A DNA stretch of 64,000 bases from Sapria himalayana (lineage: Eukaryota > Streptophyta > Magnoliopsida > Malpighiales > Rafflesiaceae). Below, in pieces: positions 49,560-59,049 of this stretch. Position 1 is the stretch's first letter. Every line of letters starts with the position of its first letter. Below the pieces are notes generated by a model. It was not told the origin of the DNA. It was given only the letters and a program-made list of their open reading frames with translations, and did not search any database. The stretch covers positions 4,297,242 through 4,361,241 of the forward strand of contig JAREIK010001332.1 of assembly GCA_029783825.1 (NCBI GenBank), read 5' to 3'. Made by a program: the position numbers and the translations under genes.

Positions 49560-49801
49560 ACACACACACATACACACACATATGTAATATCAGATATGGG
49601 TATGTGAATTTTACCTTGTCCACATTGAAAATTCCTTATGGATTTCTAATTTTTATTCTATAAAAAGAGGGTTTCACCTCATTTGTTATCATCCCACTAA
49701 GTGTCATTAACTTGTATTCATTTAATTGTCTAGTTTATTTATATTATCGTTAAAGAAATTTATATTTTAAATTATTACTATTGATTTTATTCTAATAATA
49801 G

Positions 49802-49813
49802 TGGTATGAGATA
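49802..49813 (+). promoter_or_regulatory. Methionine-tRNA primer-binding site of copia C
   Basis: TGGTATGAGATA directly follows the 5' LTR end (TAATAATAG). The first six bases are identical to TGGTATCAGAGC and two later positions also fit. Confidence 0.7.
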
Positions 49814-51199
49814 AAAATTTAGGATAATATCTTTTAAAGATTATACATGTCTAGAAATTTTTTGTCAAAAGAGTGATAAGAGCCTCAAGGTAAGTAGTTT
49901 TTAAGAGGTACCATTATTACCTTTCCACTTACATGGGATGTTTTTTGTATATTTAACACAAAAATTACTACTATTCTTATGTAATATTCACGATAAAAGC
50001 GAAACAAATGACAATAGAATTTGGAGTAGAAAAATTAAATTGAAGTAATTGTGGGTTACATAAAATGAAAATAAAAGCTATCTTGAAGAAAAAAAATACC
50101 TAGAAGCAATTGGAAAGAGGCTAACAAATATTGAATATAATAAATGAGATCAAATAGAAGATGATGTTGTTGTAAGTTTACATATGATAGTGAAAATTAA
50201 TATACTATCAAATATATCTGAATTATAATTAGAGAAATAGATTTGGATTCTTTGATAAATAAAGATGAAGTTAAACCACTGCATAACAAAATTTTCCTAA
50301 AGAGAAAACTCCATACTCTTTGAATGTTTGAATTTGCTTTCATGATAAAACATGACAATATTTTAAAAATATTATTTTTTTAATTATAATTTATGGATCA
50401 TAACATAGAAGAAAAAGAATATGCTAAAATTTTTTTCCCAAGTCTAGTAATTCATGACTATCACATCATGAATATGGTCAATGATGTTGTGAGGACAAAA
50501 TTAGTCTTTAATGAATCTATAGTTACTGTATTTTAGAAACAAAGAAGGCATGAAAATAAGACAGATAGTATATATTTCTTTCAGCAAAGTGATGCTTTAA
50601 TTTTTTTTTTCCAGAGGAATATTAGCAGAATATGGCTCTAGAGGGATTCAAAATAAGACTAGGGCAGGAAAAGAGAGTTATTTTTATGACAAGTAATGAC
50701 ATATAAAAAAAGAATATTAGTATTATAAGGAGGGGAAGAAAAAAAAATATTAGAATAAAAGAATATGAATCATAAAATACTAAAGGTTGTGTGAAAGGTA
50801 CTCCAAAATGCTGGAAAATTTTTATATATCATGATAATAATTACTAAAAGTAGAAAAAAATATGCTGATATCTGGTTTACTTGGGTGTAACATGACATAT
50901 GATTTATCATAGAGAATATTTTCATCAATACAAACCTATCTCGTGAGGAACCATTTTCATAGGAGATGATCATACCTTAGAAATGTATCCCACCATAATA
51001 ATTATATGTCCCACCATATGTTTTCATCAATATATCCCACCATATTAATTATATATCCCACCAAATTATAAAGTATGTACACATCATCCATTGGTACATG
51101 TGAAAGGCCTAAAGAAAATTTTAGTCTTTAGGTTAATTATATAATGGTCGGTGTAAACCCTATGTAATGAAAGTAGAAATAGTAGCAGCAAATTTATAT

Positions 51200-52037
51200 A
51201 TGCTTACAAAAGAAACACACAAGAAGGAAAATTGCTTATAGTTTTAGCAAGTTGATAGAATAATTAATGATGACAGGACATCATAAACTTAACCACATGT
51301 CAGGACAAAGTTTGAAACCTTTTTGTGGAATTTAAGTTTTTTTAGGGCTCAAAAAAAATTTTTTACCCATTTGTGAGCATTATGTCACTAGTAATCAGCA
51401 TAAATTGAAGTTCAATGGTTATAATAGTAGAAGTAAGTTTATCTTAAAACTAATTCATTATGATATTTGGGAAGCACCAATATCATTGAGAGATGTAAGA
51501 TTATTTATATCTGACAACTTCAAAATATTTTGGGAGCATCTAATCAAGAAAAAATTAGATCTTCTAAAAATATTTAAATTATAAATTGAACTTGAATGTG
51601 AAAATAAGATTAAATTTCTATAGACTAATAATGTGTGAGAATATATTAGTATTGAATTTGATGCATTTTATTAACAAGGCATCAAGAAGTATTACATAGT
51701 GAATGAAGTAGTAGATTAGATGAATAGAATATTGCTAAAACAAACATGATCCATGTTAAAGACTATGAGGATGACATTCATTTTGGGCAGAAGTAGTTAG
51801 ATCACCTATTTTCTGATCAATTGGTCACTACCAACTAAAATTAACTTGAAGATACTAATGGAAATGTGGACTAGTAAGCCACTTGCCTATTCTTGCCTAT
51901 ATTCATTTAGAATTCATATGTACATTATGTACAATACCCTAGAAATATTAAAATTAGATTTAAAATCTAGAAAATATGTATTCTTGGGGTATGTTATTCA
52001 AGTAAATGAATATCACTTGTGGGATATAACTACATAA
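51200..52037 (+). pseudogene. Copia C pre-integrase and integrase relic
   Basis: The pre-integrase reads HKLNHMSGQSLKPFCGI (about 51,282-51,332) and then FLPICEHYVTSNQHKLKFN (about 51,360-51,415), including the zinc-binding Cys/His pattern 'C-HC--GKQ---F'. The integrase follows with RLFISDNFKIFWEHLIKK. The last segment, open over 51,846-52,037, reads LKLDLKSRKYVFLGYVIQVN and matches 'KLDPKSRKC-FLGY--GVKGYRLWD'. Stops separate the blocks. Confidence 0.85.
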
Positions 52038-52399
52038 AAGCATATCATCAATAGAAATATAATCTTTAAGAAGACAAATTGCAAGAAAAATGACATAGTA
52101 TAAAGACTTTAAGTTTTGTTGGAAATAAATAACTAGAATTTGAATTATCAAAATACAACATTTAACTGCTAGAAAAGTCTAAGGTATTTGAGATATGATA
52201 ATCAAATTGGGAGAGGAGAGAACTAACTTGGTACTTATAGTATGTTTTGAAAGGAGATATTGTATACTATCTGTTATTAGAGGATGAAAAGTCATCAATT
52301 TTCCATGAGACTACAAAAACTAATTAGCTTCTCTTTGGATGACAATAATACATGAAGAAATAAAAGCTTCTCTAGCTAAGACATGAGTATCTTATTCTC

Positions 52400-53580
52400 C
52401 TACCACAAAGAAGAAAGGAAATTAGAAATAGATGAATATACAATACCAAGCATAACATTAATGATCAAGTGGAGTGGTATCATTCATTACTAGTAGTCAA
52501 AGGATATGCTCAAGAAAAAGGTAGCAACTTCAATGAAATATTTTCTCTTGTTGTTAGACTTAAAATATTTTGACTAGTTCTAATAATGTGTGCTACATAT
52601 AATAGTTTGACTAGTTCTAATAATGTGTGCTACATATAATTTATAATTAGGATATTAGATATAAAAACTATATTTAATCATAGAAAACTCAAAAAAAAAA
52701 CATATATGCTGCAACTAGATATTTTTGAAGAAAAAGGAAGAAAAAAGTTGATTTGTAGATTGAACAAATCTCTACATAGCCTCAAACAAGTAATGCAATA
52801 CTAGTATACGTGATTTGAATCATTTATAATGAGTTTTGGATACAATTGAATAAATTCAAATTTTTGTTCATAATACAAGATATTTGAGGATGAAGATTAT
52901 ATTATCTTACTATTATATATGGATGATAAGTTAGTAGTAGGTCCAACCAAAGAACATGTCCAAGAATTTATGTCAAGGAAAAAAAAATCTAATGGATATA
53001 AATAACCAAGATAGAAATAATAGGAAGATCTTACTTTCACAAAAGAATTATGTCAAGGGGACTTTGGGACACTTTTATATGATTATATATCAATTTCTAC
53101 TTATCTTCCTATTAATTTCAAGTTATCAATAAGCATGAATCATAGAAATGAAATAAATATGAAGGAAATATGAGTATTATATGCATAAGTTGTCAGAAAT
53201 TTAATATTTGTTATGATTTATATATGACCAGATATTACACAAGGAGTGAGAGTCATTTGTCGATATATATTATATGGTGAATTCTTATAAAGAATATTGG
53301 TGTGTAATAAATAGGAATTTGAAATATAATATTAATATATCAAATACTATAATAAGTTATATAAATTTAAATCGTATTATCAGACTATATTGATTCATAC
53401 TATGTATGAGACATAATTAATAATAAGAAGTCCATCATTGACTATGTGATTAATCTTGTTTGCGAAGTTGTAAGTTGGGCTTAAAAAATATAGTCTATCA
53501 TATCCATTTCAATGATAAAGACAAAATATGTTGTAACTATGCAAGCTAATAAATAAAATATATTAGAATATAATATTAAT
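52400..53580 (+). pseudogene. Copia C reverse transcriptase and RNase H relic
   Basis: RT fragments include a FNEIFSLVVRL-like reading near 52,530, LQLDIFEEKGR-K-LICRLNK near 52,710-52,770, and LLLYMDDKLVVGPTKEHV near 52,907-52,960, where YVDD has become YMDD. RNase H fragments include RNLIFVMIYI-PDITQGV (53,190-53,250) and then DYVINLV-EVVSWA and TKYVVTMQANK (53,430-53,560). A 37-bp duplication at about 52,572-52,641 interrupts the RT. Confidence 0.78.
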
Positions 53581-54127
53581 TTATAATAGTTAGAGTACTT
53601 TCTGCACTTAACAAGGAATCTAATATTTTACTTGAAGATAAAATATATTAGAATATAATATTAATTTGTATGAGAAAATGTAGAAGAAAAAAATGTAGAT
53701 ATGTATAAAGATGAGTTTGAATTGGAATAATATAACTTTAGATATGAGTGAGTGAACTCCATTTTGCCGACATATCATTAATTTCATATTTTTGATTTTT
53801 ATTTTATTTAAGGAAAATTTATCTTCATTTGTTTTCATCTCAATCTCAAATATTTTATTGTCTAGTTTGTTTTTTTTGTCTAGCTTATTTTATATTATTG
53901 ATATAGAAAATTTTATTTTAAATTATTGTTATAGATTTTATTTTAATAACAACACACACATACACTTTCACAATGCAAAAGTGCTATTCCTTAACTTTTT
54001 AAATTAAATTATTAACTCACATTGGTGAATTAATTATACATACATATGAAATAAATTTAAAAAGTGATAAATTTTCTCATTTTACTTGAGTTCTTTCATT
54101 TGTATTCTTATAAAATATTTACTAACT

Positions 54128-54560
54128 ACACCTCGCTCTCGCCCCTGTCCTCGCCCTCGTCCTCACCCTCGTCCTCACCCTCGCCCGTCTGCCTTACTCC
54201 TCACCCCTTGCCCAGACCCCTCTCTTCCCACTCCTCTCCACGAGCTCTAGTGAGCTCGATCATGGAGCTCCAGTGAGCTCCTTCTTGGAGCTCACTGGAG
54301 CTTGTGGAGTTCCATCGAGCTCCACGTCGAGCAAGCTGGAGCTCGACGGAGCTCCACAATCAAGCTCACTGGAGCTTGACTAGCTCCTTCGTGGAGCTCA
54401 TGCAGCTCCGTCAAGTTCCACAATCAAGCTCACTAGAGCTCCATCAAGTTATACGACGGATCTCGATGAGCTCCATCATTGAGCCAGCTCCAAGATGGAG
54501 CTCGTGGAGAGGAGCGGGGGGGAGAGTAATGGGGGGAGAGGGCGAGGGTAGTTTTGGACT
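54128..54560. repeat. GC-rich, GAGCTC-rich palindromic island
   Basis: This is a sharp GC-rich block in AT-rich surroundings. It opens with CTCGCCCTCGTCCTCACC-type 12-bp units (54,128-54,185). A middle follows in which GAGCTC, GGAGCTC and GAGCTCC recur every 10-20 bases in both orientations, and it closes with GGGGGGAGAGGGCGAGGG (54,531-54,548), the reverse-strand counterpart of the opening. The arrangement suggests a fold-back or GC-rich non-autonomous element. Open frames (54,064-54,276 and 54,304-54,594) translate only the repeat. Confidence 0.7.
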
Positions 54561-54659
54561 TAGGAATTATAATACCCTTATTTTTTTTAATTAATTTATA
54601 GTTTTGTGAGTTTTTTTTAAATATTAAAAGTTAAATTTCTAATTTTTAAAATTTTTGGG

Positions 54660-54685
54660 GAAACACCCCAAAACATAATTTCTCC
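54660..54685. mobile_element. Isolated terminus resembling the 58.4 kb inverted-repeat element
   Basis: ACCCCAAAACATAATTTCTCC followed by a T-run is nearly the same as the right end of the element at 58,380-58,938 (CCCCAAGACATAATTCTCCC). A matching left end was not found, so this is either a relic or the surviving end of an element that includes the GAGCTC island. Confidence 0.45.
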
Positions 54686-54710
54686 TTTTTTTTGGCATGT
54701 ACAAGTATTA

Positions 54711-55370
54711 TGAGCATTTTCAACAGTGCTATCTAAAATAGCTACTCAAAATATATTTAAATATTATATTATATATTTTAATTAACCAATTTTTAAAAGT
54801 AACTCCAACAACACTATCTATTTTAGCTATCTACTTCAACTAATTTTAATAACTTTCAATAATAAAATCTAAAATAATATATAGTATGCTATGTCATCAC
54901 CATATTGATGACATCACATGTTGATATGGTAAGCCACGTCATCAAAAGTGTATTATTTTATTTTATTTAATAACGATCTTATTTACAGTAATAATGAAAT
55001 AAAAAAATTTTAAATTTGAACCAAGAGTAGCAATATGTTTTGTTTTTTGTGCTATACACATTTATGCAAAAAAAAAGTATTTTTAAGGTTATTTAAATAT
55101 TTAATGTATATGGTTATGATAAATTTGAGAAAATATTTTTAAATTAATTAAAAGTGAAAATAGATAGCATATTTGCCCTAACTAGAAATAGCTAGCGTCT
55201 TTACCCTAACTAGAAATAGCTAGTATCTTTGCCCTAACTAGAAATAGCTAGCTAAATGGTACTAATAGGAAATAGCTAGCATGATAACTAATCTCTTGAG
55301 AACAAAATTTAAGGGTCAACTATATAAAATAGCTAAAAGGGAAGGTTTAGCTAGCATCTTGGAGATGCTC
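54711..55370 (+). mobile_element. Harbinger/Tourist-like MITE, copy 2 (long form)
   Basis: It starts TGAGCATTTTCAACAGTGCT after TTA and ends CATCTTGGAGATGCTC before TAA. The ATAGCTACTCAAAATATATT block (54,748-54,767) is identical in copy 3, so they are related. The interior is longer than in the other copies and includes a 28-bp tandem repeat. No coding sequence is present. Confidence 0.7.
55161..55272 (+). repeat. 28-bp tandem repeat, four units, inside MITE copy 2
   Basis: Units start at 55,161, 55,189, 55,217 and 55,245 and follow the pattern TAGCTAG-(N)8-CCCTAACTAGAAA. The fourth has diverged in the middle. A fifth partial TAGCTAGCAT begins at 55,273. Confidence 0.85.
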
Positions 55371-55373
55371 TAA

Positions 55374-55612
55374 GAGCATCTCCAACCACACTTAACAAAA
55401 TAGCTACTCAAAATATATTTAAATATTAAATTCACTAATTTAGCTAGCAACATTTTAGAATATACTTCAACTACACTCTCTATTTTACACTTAACTTCTA
55501 ATAATTTTTAAAAAGTCAAAACATATATAAAGAAAAAATTTAGAGATCTCAAATGACTCTCCAAATTTGTTGAGCCATTTGAGAAAATTTTACACCTAAC
55601 TAGCCTCTTTCT
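55374..55612 (+). mobile_element. Harbinger/Tourist-like MITE, copy 3, 3'-truncated
   Basis: It starts GAGCATCTCCAACCACAC after TAA (55,371-55,373), immediately abutting copy 2. It aligns with the reverse complement of copy 1 (5,933-6,266) through TTGAGCCATTTGAG (about 55,570). The inner match ends near 55,612 and no right terminus is found, so roughly the last 100 bp are lost. Confidence 0.78.
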
Positions 55613-57189
55613 TTTATATTGACATTCTACCACAACCTTCTTCATTTTAATCTGCGTTTTAAATGTTACATTTTTTTTTGTTTCATTTTATTATCTTAAA
55701 ATTAATTTCGATTTTTATTTTTACTAATTGAAATTATTCAACAAATATCACATTTTATTTTTTGGGGATAACTGGCAAAAGCCAAAAACTTCATAACATT
55801 AACAACTGCCGGTTGCGCCGGGGGCTAAAGGTGATCATTACGGTTTCACTTACAGTTCAATTAAAGAAAGCACCACGTTTGAACAAAGCGCCACGATTGA
55901 ACAAAATTATTGTTTTAATTTTTATGTGAGCATATTGTCGTCTCCAAATACTTCAAAGTGAAAGCTAAATCTTTGCGAACATAGTTGAAAACAAACATCA
56001 AATCCATCAATTCAAGGGCATCAAGGCTGGCCAACGGCCCGCCCCAAGGCACCTGAATTATTTCATTTTAAAGGTGGCAAAAGTGGGGTACGTTCGATGT
56101 CCAATCTTTCAAAGGCCTCATAATTTAATCAGTTCATTATACACAAATGCACAGCACACAAAATATTGGTTATCAATCTGGTCACCGTAATTCTTATTTT
56201 TTTTAAATAACTATAGCTATTGACGACGGGGCATAGAAAAAGTTCTACTTTAATTATATTATACAAATGCACATATTTGTATATGATTCGTATATTCGTA
56301 TATGTATCTGTAAAATTATTCAAGGATATACATGGTACTTCAAGATTTTATCATTTCATTTGCTCGAGGAATAAAGATACATTTATGGATACAAAATGAT
56401 GAAAAACTTGGAGAAAATATAGTAAAGCTCAATCGAAAAACCAGTAGAAAATAAATGATGCAACTAAAGAACTGAAGTGTATGAAAGAAGAACGCAGCCG
56501 GGTGCTTCTTCTGTCTCCGAAGCTTCATCAACTGAAGTACAGACACACTTTGAGCAGATGGTGGCTGACTCATAGAAAGCAATCAAAAGCCTTCATCACT
56601 GAAATTGAAATCAATTTTTTAATACATGGATTCCCATGCATCAGATTACAGAATGGTTTATACCCAATCACTTCATGGGTACCGTCATGAACTATTTCTT
56701 GAATACTTTTGTGGATCATCATTAAGCCTCCTGAAGTCAAGACAGCAACTGTTTCGCGATCACTACGCACAAAATGTAAATAATATCCATATTATATCTT
56801 TCCACGTGTGTGCGACTAGGACATACGCGCATATATTACATGTATGATTACAACATACGAATATGCACATGTGGGTGTGACGACACATACATGTACTTAC
56901 AAAAAACATACAACAAATACAACACTCTTGCAAATTGACGCATTCATATCTAGTTTATGAAATACATTCTACCCAGACGCATTATATATAAGACACACAG
57001 ATACACACAGACAGACAGACACACACACACACATATATCTAAACATTTACGTGTTTATATGTGTGTATTGACAAGCCAGGTATATAATATAAGCAGTTTT
57101 TTGAGATATATGTATAGTTTGTACCCACACACATCGATAACTTATACATATACACATGTACACACATATATAAACAGTTCGTGGACCCC
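55613..57189. other. Low-repeat region downstream of MIR172
   Basis: I recognise no transposon here. Composition is closer to genic than elsewhere, and (CA)n microsatellites occur at about 57,000-57,035. Several open frames of 60-80 codons exist on both strands (for example minus 56,340-56,582 and 56,570-56,770), but none has a recognisable domain. A pair of AAGC(A/G)CCACG-TTGAACAAA units lies at about 55,867-55,900. Confidence 0.5.
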
Positions 57190-57195
57190 TTTATT
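57190..57195 (-). terminator. Candidate poly(A) signal for the pri-miR172 transcript
   Basis: AATAAA on the minus strand, about 150 nt downstream of the MIR172 hairpin base. Such hexamers are frequent in AT-rich DNA, so this is only a candidate. Confidence 0.3.
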
Positions 57196-57356
57196 AGGTT
57201 ACACATACAGATTAGCCATGCATTTGAATATATAGAAATCTATATACACACGGATTCATATCGAAGGAAATGCAAATGCTCTCTCGGGTGGACACATCTC
57301 AGTCAAAATGAATATCGTTAGCAATCAGAAGAAGAAGAGTTAGTCACCCATTGCCG

Positions 57357-57377
57357 CTGCAGCATCATCAAGATTCT
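57357..57377 (-). ncRNA. miR172: Mature miR172 (21 nt)
   Basis: The first 20 nt read AGAAUCUUGAUGAUGCUGCA, followed by G at 57,357. This is the known miR172 form with a 3' G. The 5' A and 21-nt length suit DCL1 processing and AGO1 loading. It is processed from the 3' arm. Confidence 0.95.
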
Positions 57378-57449
57378 CATACAAAAAGGGTTTCTGTGTT
57401 AAAATTAAATTAAGACTGAAACCCAGTGACTGTAACCCTAATAAAGGCT

Positions 57450-57470
57450 TGTGAATCTCGAAGATGCTGC
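57450..57470 (-). ncRNA. miR172*: miR172* strand
   Basis: On the minus strand it begins GCAGCATCTTCGAGATTCAC. Paired with the mature strand it leaves 2-nt 3' overhangs at both ends. It differs from the common star form GCAGCATCATCAAGATTCAC at two positions, giving one mismatch and one G:U pair. Confidence 0.88.
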
Positions 57471-57849
57471 ACCAGCAAACAGCGACTGGCATATAACTTT
57501 AGAGCTCATGTAAACTTGTAAAGCAGAAAGACAGATCTAAGAAATGAAAATGAAGAATTGGAATCGGGGTTTTGATAGGAAAGGGATAATATTTAAAACT
57601 ATCCCTAAAGTTGAAGGCTTTTTAAAGGTAGCGAAGAACATGTATGCCATGGATAACGAACAATGATAAGCATTTCTAAAGATCCGATCCCATGTTTGGG
57701 TAGTGGAAGATACGGAAGACCCGCCACTACCAGGTAGAATCAAAGGGAGATGGAGAGAAAGCAAGAGAAAACATGGAAGTAGCAGTGAAGAGAGGGAGGA
57801 TGTAGGACATGTTCCATGGATGAAGGGGTATTGGACAGGGGATTAAGGG

Positions 57850-57857
57850 TATAAATA
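57850..57857 (-). promoter_or_regulatory. Candidate TATA element of MIR172
   Basis: The minus strand reads CTATTTATACCC; the plus strand reads TATAAATA. It lies about 360 nt upstream of the hairpin, a normal distance for a plant MIR gene, and is preceded on the minus strand by a pyrimidine-rich CTCTCTCTTGC stretch. The sequence is closer to consensus on the plus strand, so orientation is uncertain. Confidence 0.4.
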
Positions 57858-57997
57858 GTGAATTGCAAGAGAGAGAAACGATATTTAATGATGATAAAGA
57901 TAGGAGTTGTGGTGCCTTTGAGATGGTATCATAATATGGCAGCTCTAGGACAATATGAACACTTGATCTCGATGATTAAAATGTTGTAATTCATTAC

Positions 57998-58004
57998 CAA
58001 TCAG
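57998..58004 (-). promoter_or_regulatory. Candidate CCAAT box upstream of MIR172
   Basis: ACCAATCAGC on the plus strand (ATTGG on the minus) lies about 145 bp upstream of the candidate TATA element. CCAAT boxes work in either orientation, but one motif is weak evidence. Confidence 0.25.
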
Positions 58005-58135
58005 CTCAGATCTCACATCTAAAATTTGATACTGAATTTGACCAAAGCTTAATGGTTCAGATTCTCTTATATCTCGGAAGCTTATGATGCATTAATATGC
58101 ACTTCTCTAGATTTATGAATAATTTTTAAAATAGA

Positions 58136-58200
58136 GAAATAACATATGAACATATGAAATAACATATGAAATAACATATGAACATATGTGTTTAGAAAAA
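58136..58200. repeat. Short AACATATGAA repeat cluster
   Basis: AATAACATATGAA and ACATATGAA recur about five times between 58,136 and 58,190, with another ATAACATATGAAC near 58,221. It is simple local duplication in the upstream flank of MIR172. Confidence 0.7.
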
Positions 58201-58379
58201 TAACTTAAAATTTATACAATAACATATGAACACATTCTTCACGGGTTGAAAAGGGATTTGTCGTGAAATGAGAGATTGAAGATAAAAACAGATATAATTC
58301 TCAAAATGCAAAGATAAAAATGAACTTCCCATAATTCACGCATTTACTGAATTACTTTATTTTATACTCAAAAAAAAAA

Positions 58380-58938
58380 GGGAGAATTATGTTTTGGGGT
58401 CTTGGGAACCCAAATAATTAACCTTAAAGGCCTCATAAGATCTATATTTGACCTCAAAAGTATGAAACAAACAAAAATTAATGTTAAGGATATAATATTT
58501 TTGTAATACCTCATTTATCCCTGATGATGTGGAAAATAATAAATGTTACATTTATTAAGAAAGAGAGAAAAGTCTTCCATCTTCTCTCTTAGAACAGCCG
58601 CTTATAATATTTTTCGTGTCTGTTGAGTCGCTTAGAACAGCCGCAACACGTGAGATGTCTCCCGTCGGTTGAAACTGCAAGTCCCCAAACCCAAGCAAAA
58701 CCATTTTTGATTTTAATTTCCCTTGTTTATTAGGAGAAGAAAAATTGTGGCAGCCAAAATTAGCACATGTGGATGGTGTGTACGTGTTCGTCCGAGAGAT
58801 GATGATGCGTTAAAATGTTAATATCATTAAGGGCATTTTTGTCCTAGAAATGTTTATATCCTTAAAGTCAAATATAAGTGTTATGAGGCATTAAGGTTAA
58901 TTATTTAGGTTCCCAAGACCCCAAGACATAATTCTCCC
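58380..58938. mobile_element. MULE-like element with about 75-bp terminal inverted repeats
   Basis: The left end GGGAGAATTATGTTTTGGGG and right end CCCCAAGACATAATTCTCCC are inverted copies. The similarity continues about 75 bp inward through TTGGGAACC, AAATAATTAACCTTAA and CCTCATAA, with only scattered differences. Both sides abut A-runs (10 A left, 12 A right), compatible with a 9-10 bp target duplication. Long inverted repeats and this duplication length suggest Mutator-like elements. The interior contains CTTAGAACAGCCGC twice (58,588 and 58,630) and no transposase. Confidence 0.75.
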
Positions 58939-59049
58939 AAAAAAAAAAAATTATAAAAAATAATAAATAATAAAAAAATGACATGATGCGTCATTCGTGA
59001 TTGTATCACACACACCAATTAATAAAAATATTTAATTACTTTTAATATT

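Larger units (their letters stand above)
49560..53950 (+). mobile_element. Ty1/copia element C
   Basis: Plus-strand order: 5' LTR (about 49,560-49,800), primer site TGGTATGAGA (49,802), gag (about 49.96-50.55 kb), pre-integrase and integrase (51.2-51.85 kb), chromodomain-like junction (51,846-52,037), RT (about 52.4-53.15 kb), RNase H (53.18-53.58 kb) and 3' LTR (about 53.66-53.95 kb). The LTR ends match: AATTGTCTAGTTTATTT and GATTTTATTCTAATAA on the left, ATTGTCTAGTTTGTTTT and GATTTTATTTTAATAA on the right. It belongs to the same family as B in opposite orientation. All frames are broken. Confidence 0.85.
57342..57487 (-). ncRNA. MIR172: MIR172 precursor hairpin
   Basis: A minus-strand fold-back of 146 nt contains a 21-nt segment identical to plant miR172 on its 3' arm and a matching star segment on its 5' arm. 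miR172 guides AGO1 to AP2-type transcription factor mRNAs, controlling phase change, flowering time and floral organ identity. Between mature positions 3 and 20, 16 of 18 positions pair Watson-Crick, one is G:U and one is a U:U mismatch. Below the duplex the stem continues for about 13 more pairs: CUGG-side UUGCUG with CGGCAA, then CAGUCGCU with GGGUGACU-type pairing. A short GGGTTTC/GAAACCC stem lies in the loop. The miRNA* is on the 5' arm, as expected for MIR172. A neighbouring AP2 gene was considered and not found. Confidence 0.95.

Noticed and set aside
54064..54594. Two open frames of 70 and 96 codons in the GC island
   Set aside because: They encode only Ser/Pro and Glu/Leu repeats from the GAGCTC and CTCGCC units.
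55161..55272. Regularly spaced repeats considered as a CRISPR-like array
   Set aside because: The units are contiguous 28-bp tandem copies without spacers inside a plant MITE.
56340..56770. Two overlapping minus-strand open frames (80 and 66 codons)
   Set aside because: They have no family resemblance and no conserved motif, and plus-strand frames of similar length overlap them. They are consistent with chance in less AT-rich DNA.
57350..57400. Plus-strand frame reading PIAAAASSRFSYKKG, resembling the miR172 target region of AP2 genes (AAASSGF)
   Set aside because: The site is perfectly complementary to miR172, its arm pairs with a star strand to form a long hairpin on the minus strand, and no AP2 domain is present nearby. 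It is a MIR172 gene, not an AP2 target.
57537..57764. Minus-strand 75-codon open frame near MIR172
   Set aside because: It lies between the candidate TATA element and the hairpin, so it is probably within the primary microRNA transcript. It has no recognisable domain. A short peptide cannot be excluded but is unsupported.
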